NCBI GenBank assembly: GCA_003554535.1
Contig: PWGT01000224.1
Location: forward strand, 1 to 5,161
DNA length: 5,161 nucleotides
Reading direction: 5' to 3'
From: Syntrophomonadaceae bacterium
GTDB lineage: Bacteria > Bacillota_D > Dethiobacteria > DTU022 > PWGO01
The stretch's first letter is position 1, and every line of letters starts with the position of its first letter. The notes under the pieces are model-generated. The model was not told where the DNA came from. It worked only from the letters and a program-made list of their open reading frames with translations, and did not search any database. Shown here in pieces: positions 1 to 5,128 of the stretch. The position numbers and the translations under genes are program-made.

Positions 1-1
1 C

Positions 2-379
2 TTTGGCCGGCATGTTGCCCGGGGGATTTATGAACAGGCCTTCTGGCCTGCTGAGGTGCCTGAAAAATACATACAGACGATTGCTTCGCTATATCTCCGC
101 CCGGCTCAGTTTACTGCTACTTCGTTGGAATTGGCAGCCATGCATTATTCGGTAGAGCAGGTTAGCCGGCGATACGATGAGATTTCTGTTCCTGTAACCA
201 TCATATTCGGGGATTCCGACCAGATGCTGGACTACAGGCAGGATGGCCAAAGACTGTATGAAAGAGTACCGCAGGCAAGCTTAGTCCTGGTTGAGGATGC
301 CGGTCATAAGGTCCATCATACGCATCCGGAAGTTGTAATGGAAGCCATTGCCCGGTTAGCGGGGAAGATTGAACAGTAA
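2..379 (+). CDS. Alpha/beta-hydrolase family protein, C-terminal part (5' end outside window)
   Basis: The reading frame is open from base 2 to the TAA at 377-379, so the gene begins before the window. A GTG at 56 is an internal Val codon and not a convincing start, because the coding frame and its protein-like composition continue upstream of it. About 125 residues are visible. They match the C-terminal third of an alpha/beta-hydrolase: a strand plus acid turn reading VPVTIIFGDSDQ (likely catalytic Asp at 218-220), then VLVEDAGHKVHHTHPE, which carries the usual catalytic His (codon 305-307), then a closing helix. The nucleophile serine elbow lies upstream and cannot be seen. Family members hydrolyse esters, amides, epoxides or C-C bonds in the cytoplasm; the substrate cannot be told from this part. 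The end looks natural and no frameshift is seen, so the gene may be intact, although decayed genes follow immediately. The fold assignment is fairly secure; function is unknown. Confidence 0.8.
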   Translation, partial: FGRHVARGIYEQAFWPAEVPEKYIQTIASLYLRPAQFTATSLELAAMHYSVEQVSRRYDEISVPVTIIFGDSDQMLDYRQDGQRLYERVPQASLVLVEDAGHKVHHTHPEVVMEAIARLAGKIEQ

Positions 380-382
380 GTA

Positions 383-559
383 TCTGCAATAAAGGTGATC
401 GTTGCTCTTGGAAAAATCAGCAGGCCGGCTTTGAAAGGGGAAGCCCGCTATATTTTTTGCGCTCAGCTTTCTTCCAGCAACGTGGAAGTGCTGGAACCGG
501 AATGGCTGCGAGAAGCCCTTGCTGAAAACCTTAGAGCCATATTGAAATTATATGAATAA
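383..559 (+). pseudogene. Remnant of a WYL-domain (YafY-like) transcriptional regulator, C-terminal end only
   Basis: After the hydrolase stop the same frame stays open to a TAA at 557-559 but has no credible start or ribosome binding site. Its end reads NVEVLEPEWLREALAENL followed by RAILKLYE. This is the characteristic C-terminus of HTH-WYL regulators, which usually close with a Ser-Phe-Gly-Ser-x-(V/A)-x-V-L-E-P-x-x-L-(R/K) segment and an amphipathic helix. Just upstream, the bases around 459-468 would read A-L-S-F in another frame, the expected lead-in to SSNVEVLEP. A small deletion near 468-470 therefore probably separates the two frames. The part before about 440 (KVIVALGK and following) could be an earlier strand of the same domain but is not diagnostic. 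The N-terminal winged helix and the WYL motif are absent. WYL proteins bind ligands and regulate transcription; this fragment should be inactive. The identification rests on motif memory, not a search. Confidence 0.6.
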
Positions 560-574
560 ACACACCATCATTCA

Positions 575-838
575 TCTCGCGCTGAAGAGGCGCCAGGCCA
601 ACCAGTTTCCGGCAGTGACCTCCCCCGCTTACAGCAGCTCCTGCCAGTGGGGCTGCCTCGCTAAAGTTTCCAGCTGCTTCAGTTCCTTTTGTAGGGTTTA
701 TAGAAAATGTGATGCTTCTTTAAAGCGGCTTTCCTGCATGCTTTGCTCCAGGTCCCGGGCCGCGGCAAAGGCTTAGGTTCACTGCGGTACAGCGCCCTTC
801 CAGGTCCAGGCTGTAAATCAAATCAGCTGACGCAAACG
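575..838 (-). pseudogene. Decayed PAS sensor-domain gene fragment on the minus strand
   Basis: Read on the minus strand from about 838 down, one frame gives A-F-A-S-A-D-L-I-Y, then SLDLEGRCTAVNLSLC and R ending at 762. This is a textbook PAS core start: the D-x-I-x-x-x-D-x-x-G-x-x-x-x-x-N pattern followed by a helix with Leu/Cys. The next stretch reads correctly only after a shift of frame: L-E-Q-S-M-Q in one frame and A-G-K-P-L in another, matching the usual L-G-(Y)...-G-K-P-(L) segment. Below 715 the strand gives TLQKELKQLETLARQPHWQE and then AGEVTAGNWLAWRLFSAR, with in-frame stop codons between the pieces. These could be the rest of the PAS domain or its linker, but that is weaker. No start, no complete frame and no output domain remain. 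Only 762-830 is a firm match; the left boundary is a guess. The original protein was probably a sensor kinase or cyclic-di-GMP protein, which cannot be decided. Confidence 0.5.
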
Positions 839-1292
839 CTCTGTGAAAACTTAAATTGGTTTACTTCGGCGGTCAGTGAAAGATCAGCTCCTGCTTGCAG
901 CTTTTGGTGAAACTTGAAAGCCAAGGCCTGGTGACACTACTGGAAAGGCGGTCCCAAAGCGGACCTAACAAATCAGAGCGGATCATCTTTGGACCCTGGA
1001 CCGCGCCGGATGATTTGCTTAGTGGTGATGCCCGTGATTATGCTCCCATCACCCTGGATCTTTTGCAAGTCCCGGATGAGTTGGGACTATGGAATAAATA
1101 TATTCACTGCTACTATGGCTTGGGCTACAAACGTCCCTTTGGTGCCCATCAGCGTTACTTCATTTATTCAGTGGTTACACCGAAGCCTTTGGGATGTTTT
1201 TTGTTTGCCGCCTCTGCCTGGACCTGGAAGTACGTGACCTTTGGATCTGCTGGACGGAAACGAATCGCAGTCTTCGTCTACACCTGGTTTAA
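833..1292 (+). pseudogene. Frameshifted, 3'-truncated DruA/DUF4338-family remnant
   Basis: Pieces of one protein family appear in successive frames. Frame 2 gives T-L-C-E-N-L-N-W (836-859). Frame 3 gives V-K-D-Q-L-L (876-893). Frame 1 gives QLLVKLESQGLVTL from 898 and continues through LWNKYIHCYYGLGYKRPFGA and HQRYFI to PLGCFLFAASAW (ends 1221). Frame 3 then resumes with LEVRDLWICWTETNRSLRLH (from 1224), followed by L-V and a TAA at 1290-1292. The family signature is the Tyr-x-x-Leu-Gly-Tyr...Gly-Ala-x-x-(R)-Tyr-x-(I) segment, then the Ala-Ala-Trp and Arg-Asp-x-(W)-Ile-Gly-Trp segments. The usual continuation (a conserved Asn-x-x-Arg-Phe-Leu-Ile strand and roughly the last half of the protein) is missing. 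At least three one-base shifts and the truncation make it non-functional. DUF4338 proteins include DruA of the Druantia anti-phage system; many copies in Firmicutes are stand-alone or transposon-associated, so a defence role must not be assumed. The GTG, TTG and ATG starts in this stretch are not genuine. Confidence 0.7.
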
Positions 1293-1614
1293 CTGTTGAT
1301 GACCCCACAAATATTATCAAGATGAACCATATAAAGACGATGCTCTGCGGTCACTTTTTTTGTAAACGGTAACGGAAAAGTTATTTGGATTCCTCATGAA
1401 AAATGCTCAAAAAAAGGAATTTTTGCTTTGACGTGGAATTTAGATAATAAATATTCTCATCTTAGGATGTTGTTTTTTTTGCAGGCAAACACCTCTTCGT
1501 GCTTTAAGAAAAAACGACTATCTTAGGGTATAAGTTCTGGATTTTACACAATCTCGGATTGTTCACGCAACTCAAAATATACTTTATAAACGCTAGTGAG
1601 TATTTGTATATTAT
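1293..1614. other. AT-rich stretch without a recognisable gene
   Basis: No open frame of protein-like composition is seen on either strand between the DruA remnant and the promoter region of the large gene. The stretch contains homopolymer runs (T-runs at about 1346-1352 and 1471-1480), a GGAATTT direct repeat (1416-1422 and 1435-1441), a weak promoter-like TTGACG (1428-1433) with TATTCT 18 bases further on, and a short palindrome at 1548-1562. The drop in GC begins at roughly 1300, exactly where the DruA remnant is cut off, so this is likely a junction between DNA of different history. I tested it by eye against the cyclic-di-GMP riboswitch consensus and found no match. Confidence 0.5.
1548..1562. 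repeat. Short perfect inverted repeat, possible operator
   Basis: ACAATC, three bases TCG, then GATTGT form a perfect 6-bp inverted repeat. It lies about 150 bases upstream of the large gene's start and about 50 bases upstream of its candidate -35 box. It has no following T-run, so it is not a terminator. A protein-binding site is possible, but a 6-bp palindrome in AT-rich DNA can arise by chance. Confidence 0.25.
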
Positions 1615-1643
1615 TTGTTCAGAGAACTGGGGTATAGTAAAAT
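1615..1643 (+). promoter_or_regulatory. Candidate sigma-A promoter for the cyclic-di-GMP sensor gene
   Basis: TTGTTC (1615-1620) and TAAAAT (1638-1643) are separated by 17 bases, the ideal spacing. The -35 box matches TTGACA at three of six positions and the -10 box matches TATAAT at five of six. Transcription would begin near 1650, leaving a leader of about 60 bases before the ATG at 1711. An alternative -10, TATAGT (1633-1638), overlaps but has no well-placed -35. The surrounding DNA is very AT-rich, so chance matches are expected. Confidence 0.4.
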
Positions 1644-1679
1644 ATAACTATAAATAACTGTAAATAGGTTTAATAGTTA
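1644..1679 (+). repeat. Three tandem 10-bp units and an inverted repeat in the leader
   Basis: ATAACTATAA, ATAACTGTAA and ATAGGTTTAA stand head to tail (1644-1673); the first two differ at one base and the third is more diverged. TAACTAT (1645-1651) is also the exact reverse complement of ATAGTTA (1673-1679), so the transcript could form a weak 7-bp stem with a 21-base loop. The block sits around the predicted transcription start and upstream of the ribosome binding site. A 10-bp period places each unit on the same DNA face, which could suit a regulator. No known operator is recognised and low complexity could explain it. Confidence 0.35.
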
Positions 1680-1698
1680 CTACTAAGAAAGGGAAAAG

Positions 1699-1704
1699 AG
1701 GAGG
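1699..1704 (+). promoter_or_regulatory. Strong ribosome binding site fixing the start at 1711
   Basis: A perfect AGGAGG lies six bases before the ATG at 1711. An in-frame TAA at 1684-1686 lies just upstream, so no earlier start is possible. Together they settle the start of the large gene. Confidence 0.85.
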
Positions 1705-1710
1705 CTTAGC

Positions 1711-4700
1711 ATGGCTTATAAACAAAATCATACAGTTCGCCAGATCCTTGACTCTCTTGAAGCCAATGTATGTCTTTTGGACGAAGAAGGTAACATAGAA
1801 GAAATAAATAATTCCTGGCTGGAATTTGCTAGGGAAAATAGTGCTGAGCTAAAATATATTGGCAAAAATGTCAATTATTTAGCTGTGTGTGAAAAAGTAG
1901 ACAAAAAAGATAAAGATGCAGAGCTTGCCAAAAAGTTTGCCGAGGGTATCAGAGCTGTTATAAATGGCCAAAAATTAAGCTTTGAAATGGAATACCCCTG
2001 TCACTCTCCGGATACACCGCGCTGGTTCAGAGGACTAGTGACCCTGTATATTGAATCAAAACTAGGTCATAAACGAAAAGTAATAGTTTTTCACGAAGAT
2101 ATAACCGAAAAAATACTTACTGAGAAGAAACAGGTTTCAGCGGATAGTTTTTTGAATAACACATTAGATCTGGTTGCCTATCTAGATACTAAATTAAACA
2201 TTGTCTGGGCCAACCGGGCTGCAGGAAGCTCAGTAGGTAAAACTCCAGCAGATATAACCGGAAAGAAGTGCTATGAAATATGGCACCAGCGCGAAGCACC
2301 CTGTGAAAACTGCCCTGTACAAAAAGCCTTAAAAGCCGGCCAGCGAACAACCGGGGATATTGTAAATGACTCGGGCCAGAGTTTTCATATAACAGCTTCA
2401 CCTGTTAAAGATGAAAAATCAAGCAAAATAATAGGTGCTGTAGAAACTACCATTGAAACAACTGAAAAAAAGGAACTTGAGCAGGAGCTGTCTCTTAAGG
2501 AGAGAGCTGTAGAAGTTTCCTTTAATGCAATTGCCCTGGCTGATCTGGAAGGAAACATAATTTATGTAAATCCTTCTTTTTTGAGACTTCTTGGTTATGA
2601 AGACGAAAAAGAAGTCCTGGACTTTTCACTTCAGAATTTTTGGCACGATTCAGAAAAGGCAAAAGATATATTTAATACTATTTTGAGCGAAGGAAAGTGG
2701 AGTGGTGAACTTTCTGTTAAAAGAAAGGATAATGAGCTGATAGAGGCAAATCTTTCGGCTAGTTTGTTTCACGGTGAAGATAATGCGTACATTACTGTTG
2801 TAACCTCTTTTGCTGATATTACAGAACAAAAAGAAACAGAACGCTCCCTTGTAAGGTTTAGAAATGCTTTAGACAGTTCAGCCGATAGCATTTTTATAAT
2901 CGACTATCCAAGTTTCCATATTTTTGATGTCAATAAAGCTGCTTGTACAGAACTTGGGTACTCTAAAAAAGAGTTTATTCAAATGACGCCTTTTGATATA
3001 AAGCCCTTTATTTATAAAGAGGAGTTAAAGGAAAAATTCTTCCGGGCCGTGGAACGTTCTCCAGCAAGGAAAGATCTACCCCCAAAAACTCTTCACCCGG
3101 AAACTTTTGAAACATACCATCAAAGAAAAAATGGCTCTATCTTTCCAGTCGAGATATCTCTTAGATATTCTGATATCCCCGAAGAACAGTGGTTTATTGT
3201 CTCTGCAAGGAATATAACCGAGCGAAAAAAGATAGAAGAAGAACGGGAGAAAAACGAAACCCGCTTGCAGAGCCTTGTTGATTTATTTAGGTATGACGCA
3301 AAATCTGTAGAAGAGTTTATATCTTATGCCTTTAAAGAAGCCTTAAAACTAACGGAAAGTAAACAGGGGCATTTTTATAGTTACGATGAAGAAAAAGAGG
3401 AGTTCACCCTGCTAAGCTACTCCGAGGGAGTGAAAGGAGAATGTTCTGTAGAAAAATACGGCGATATTCGCCAATTAGATGAAACAGGGATTTGGGCTGA
3501 AACTGTTCGCCGGAGGGAACCTGTTACTATAAATGATTTTCAGGAGGACAATCCTTTAAAGATGGGGCAGCCAGAAGGCCATGTTGAAATTTACAGGTAC
3601 CTGAGCATTCCTGTATTTAGAGAAAATAAAATAGTGGCTGTTATGGGAGTTGCCAATAAGGAATATGATTATACGCAGACTGATAAACTGCAGCTTTCGC
3701 TGTTTTTGGATAATCTATGGAAGGCTTTAGAAAGGAAATGGGCAGAAGATAAAATTCGCTATATAAGTTTTCACGACAGACTTACCGGGCTTTATAACCG
3801 TGCATTTTTAGAAGAAGAGATAGAGCGCCTGGATGCAGCAAAGGAGCTTCCAATAAGTATCATTATGGCTGATATTAATGGATTAAAGTTAGTTAACGAC
3901 ACCTACGGCCACAAAGTGGGAGACAAACTTTTAAAGAGTGCCGGGCAGATTTTAATAAATTCTACGCGCAGGAAAAATAGTACACGCAAAAAAGATATAG
4001 TAGTGCGCTGGGGCGGGGATGAATTTGTGCTATTCCTGGTTAATACAAACAAGGAAGAAGCGCTAAAAGTAAGCAGAAGAATTAAACAAGAATGTGCTAA
4101 TTTTGAGCTAGAGCCTGTGCCCGTTGAAATAGCTGTGGGAACCGCTACTAAAGAAGACCCTGATGAACCCCTGGAAATAGCTTTTAAAATGGCAGAAGAC
4201 AGGATGTATCAACAAAAGTTAACTGATGCTAATAGCGCCAGGAGTAAAATTATTTCTGCTTTACTGGGTACTCTTAAAGAAAAAAGCGATGAAACGGAAA
4301 CTCACGCTTTAAGAATGACTGAAATGGGATATTATTTTGGAAATATCCTGGAGTTGGATGATGAAGATATGGACAAACTATCTTTGCTTGCTACCATGCA
4401 CGATATCGGGAAAGTTACTATTGCAGAAGAAATTTTGAAAAAACCCGGAAAACTTACAGAAAAAGAATGGGAAAAAATAAAAGAACACCCTGAAACGGGA
4501 CGACGTATTGCCCGCACATCGGAAAACCTAATCCATATTGCAGAAGAAATTTCAGCCCATCATGAACGCTGGGACGGTAATGGTTATCCCAGAGGTCTCA
4601 AAGGAAAAAACATCCCTTATCTTGCCAGGATGATAGCGATTATAGATACTTATGATGTTATGACCCATGACAGAAGCTATAGAAAAGCATTGTCAAAAAA

Positions 4701-4794
4701 AGAAGCCTTAGAAGAAATTGAAAACTGCGCCGGGACTCAATTCGACCCTGAACTAGCGAGGATTTTTGTCAGGATGGTTGAGACTCAGGAGTAA
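1711..4794 (+). CDS. PAS(x4)-GAF-GGDEF-HD-GYP bifunctional cyclic-di-GMP synthase/phosphodiesterase
   Basis: This 1027-residue protein has no signal peptide or membrane segment and should act in the cytoplasm. Domains in order, each PAS closed by a DITE/NITE-type motif: PAS1 about 8-133 (CHSPDTPRWF motif, DITEK at 130), PAS2 about 141-255 (Cys/His cluster C187, H192, C198, C201), PAS3 about 264-374 (DITEQ at 369), PAS4 about 379-505 (NITER at 501), GAF about 520-672 (GIWAE 593-597, NDF 608-610, PEGH 621-624, GVANK 646-650), GGDEF about 685-840 and HD-GYP about 850-1020. The cyclase domain has HDRLTGLYNR, metal-site D721, an intact GGDEF at 768-772 and the RxxD inhibitory site at 759-762. The HD-GYP domain keeps H865, H897-D898 (HDIGK), H926, H950-H951, G958-Y959-P960 and D979. 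Family knowledge predicts that GGDEF joins two GTP into c-di-GMP and HD-GYP hydrolyses it to pGpG or GMP; both look active, and the sensors presumably set the balance. Ligands of the PAS and GAF domains are unknown. The gene stands alone and ends in adjacent stops TAA TAG. Confidence 0.95.
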   Translation: MAYKQNHTVRQILDSLEANVCLLDEEGNIEEINNSWLEFARENSAELKYIGKNVNYLAVCEKVDKKDKDAELAKKFAEGIRAVINGQKLSFEMEYPCHSPDTPRWFRGLVTLYIESKLGHKRKVIVFHEDITEKILTEKKQVSADSFLNNTLDLVAYLDTKLNIVWANRAAGSSVGKTPADITGKKCYEIWHQREAPCENCPVQKALKAGQRTTGDIVNDSGQSFHITASPVKDEKSSKIIGAVETTIETTEKKELEQELSLKERAVEVSFNAIALADLEGNIIYVNPSFLRLLGYEDEKEVLDFSLQNFWHDSEKAKDIFNTILSEGKWSGELSVKRKDNELIEANLSASLFHGEDNAYITVVTSFADITEQKETERSLVRFRNALDSSADSIFIIDYPSFHIFDVNKAACTELGYSKKEFIQMTPFDIKPFIYKEELKEKFFRAVERSPARKDLPPKTLHPETFETYHQRKNGSIFPVEISLRYSDIPEEQWFIVSARNITERKKIEEEREKNETRLQSLVDLFRYDAKSVEEFISYAFKEALKLTESKQGHFYSYDEEKEEFTLLSYSEGVKGECSVEKYGDIRQLDETGIWAETVRRREPVTINDFQEDNPLKMGQPEGHVEIYRYLSIPVFRENKIVAVMGVANKEYDYTQTDKLQLSLFLDNLWKALERKWAEDKIRYISFHDRLTGLYNRAFLEEEIERLDAAKELPISIIMADINGLKLVNDTYGHKVGDKLLKSAGQILINSTRRKNSTRKKDIVVRWGGDEFVLFLVNTNKEEALKVSRRIKQECANFELEPVPVEIAVGTATKEDPDEPLEIAFKMAEDRMYQQKLTDANSARSKIISALLGTLKEKSDETETHALRMTEMGYYFGNILELDDEDMDKLSLLATMHDIGKVTIAEEILKKPGKLTEKEWEKIKEHPETGRRIARTSENLIHIAEEISAHHERWDGNGYPRGLKGKNIPYLARMIAIIDTYDVMTHDRSYRKALSKKEALEEIENCAGTQFDPELARIFVRMVETQE
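3958..3993 (+). repeat. 18-bp imperfect tandem duplication (NSTRRK/NSTRKK) at the cyclase I-site
   Basis: Codons 750-755 read N-S-T-R-R-K and codons 756-761 read N-S-T-R-K-K. The two 18-base copies agree at 13 of 18 positions and are in frame. The second copy supplies R759 of the RxxD inhibitory site, completed by D762; the first copy makes an RxxN look-alike (R754 to N757). GGDEF domains normally have a shorter link between the preceding helix and the RxxD, so this looks like an expansion of six residues in the surface loop. The base differences show that it is not very recent, or that the copies converged. Confidence 0.6.
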
Positions 4795-4800
4795 TAGCGA

Positions 4801-4867
4801 AAGGGCACTTTGATATGATTTAAGTAACAGCCCAAAACAATCAAAGATAGCTTCAAGAAGGGCACTT
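4801..4867. repeat. Pair of 10-bp direct repeats downstream of the large gene
   Basis: AAGGGCACTT occurs at 4801-4810 and again at 4858-4867, starts 57 bases apart. Between them CTTTGAT (4808-4814) and ATCAAAG (4840-4846) form an inverted pair. The second copy lies inside a small fold: GCTTC (4850-4854) pairs with GAAGC (4875-4879), enclosing GAAG (4857-4860)/CTTC (4865-4868). No T-run follows, so it is not a normal terminator. It could be an RNA structure, a small-element scar or chance. Confidence 0.4.
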
Positions 4868-4888
4868 CGTTAAGGAAGCGAAAAAAAC

Positions 4889-5005
4889 ATGCCGAAAAAC
4901 GGAGCAAATCAGCGTAATATTGCGTCACTGAAATTCTACGCATCAGGGGACAAGCTCCTATTTGATGATATGTGGGATTTTTTTCTTACCACCAGCATAG
5001 CCTAA
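4889..5005 (+). CDS. Possible small ORF, 38 codons, unknown
   Basis: The ATG at 4889 opens a frame that runs to TAA at 5003-5005 and begins MPKNGANQRNIASLKFYASG, then continues to a hydrophobic end with DDMWDFFL. A purine-rich AAGGAAG (4872-4878) sits ten bases before the ATG, slightly far but usable. The product has no signal peptide, no membrane helix and no family that I recognise. It could be a genuine small protein, the remnant of a longer gene, or simply an open frame by chance, as 38 codons is short. The neighbouring hairpin-like repeats overlap its candidate ribosome binding site, which could influence translation if it is real. Confidence 0.25.
   Translation: MPKNGANQRNIASLKFYASGDKLLFDDMWDFFLTTSIA
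4953..4984 (+). terminator. Weak candidate terminator of the cyclic-di-GMP gene
   Basis: A run of seven T (4978-4984) follows an imperfect stem in which CTCCTAT can pair with ATA-TGT-GGG around a TTGATG loop, with a three-base bulge. The stem is poor and it overlaps the small ORF, so the two interpretations compete. No better Rho-independent terminator is visible after the large gene. Confidence 0.2.
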
Positions 5006-5066
5006 AAGAGTTGGAAATACTTTTCTTTAGCTATTCGGACTTTAACTCCCTTAAACAAATTTATTA

Positions 5067-5095
5067 TTGCCAAGCCTTCCAGTAGAGGGTAAAAT
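5067..5095 (+). promoter_or_regulatory. Good sigma-A-like promoter near the right edge
   Basis: TTGCCA (5067-5072) and TAAAAT (5090-5095) are spaced by exactly 17 bases. Each box matches the consensus at five of six positions. Transcription would start near 5102. An AAAGGAG ribosome-binding-like sequence follows at 5129-5135. This is the best promoter match in the window and has the same -10 box as the candidate promoter of the large gene. It should drive a gene beginning at or beyond the edge. Confidence 0.5.
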
Positions 5096-5128
5096 AAAAG
5101 TCAATTCTATTGGAATATCTGAATGTAT

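Noticed and set aside
201..389. Minus-strand open frame over the hydrolase
   Set aside because: It lies opposite clear alpha/beta-hydrolase coding and has no recognisable motif.
552..776. Plus-strand open frame of 74 codons
   Set aside because: Its Ser/Cys/Arg-rich translation has no protein-like pattern and no ribosome binding site. The minus strand here reads as a decayed PAS gene.
989..1237. Plus-strand open frame of 82 codons
   Set aside because: It is an out-of-frame shadow over the DruA/DUF4338 remnant, whose family motifs are in other frames.
833..1292. A working Druantia defence system
   Set aside because: Only a broken DruA-like fragment is present, with multiple frameshifts and no DruB-E partners in the window.
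1428..1457. Promoter-like TTGACG with TATTCT 18 bases away
   Set aside because: The -35 box is good but the -10 is poor, and it is over 250 bases from the gene; the 1615-1643 candidate fits better. It could still be a second start.
1300..1700. Cyclic-di-GMP riboswitch before the c-di-GMP gene
   Set aside because: The hallmark segments of the GEMM class were sought by eye and not found; GCAGGCAAAC at 1481-1490 is only a superficial likeness.
2189..2401. Minus-strand open frames within the large gene (also 4332-4517)
   Set aside because: Both lie opposite conserved PAS and HD-GYP coding sequence and show no family features.
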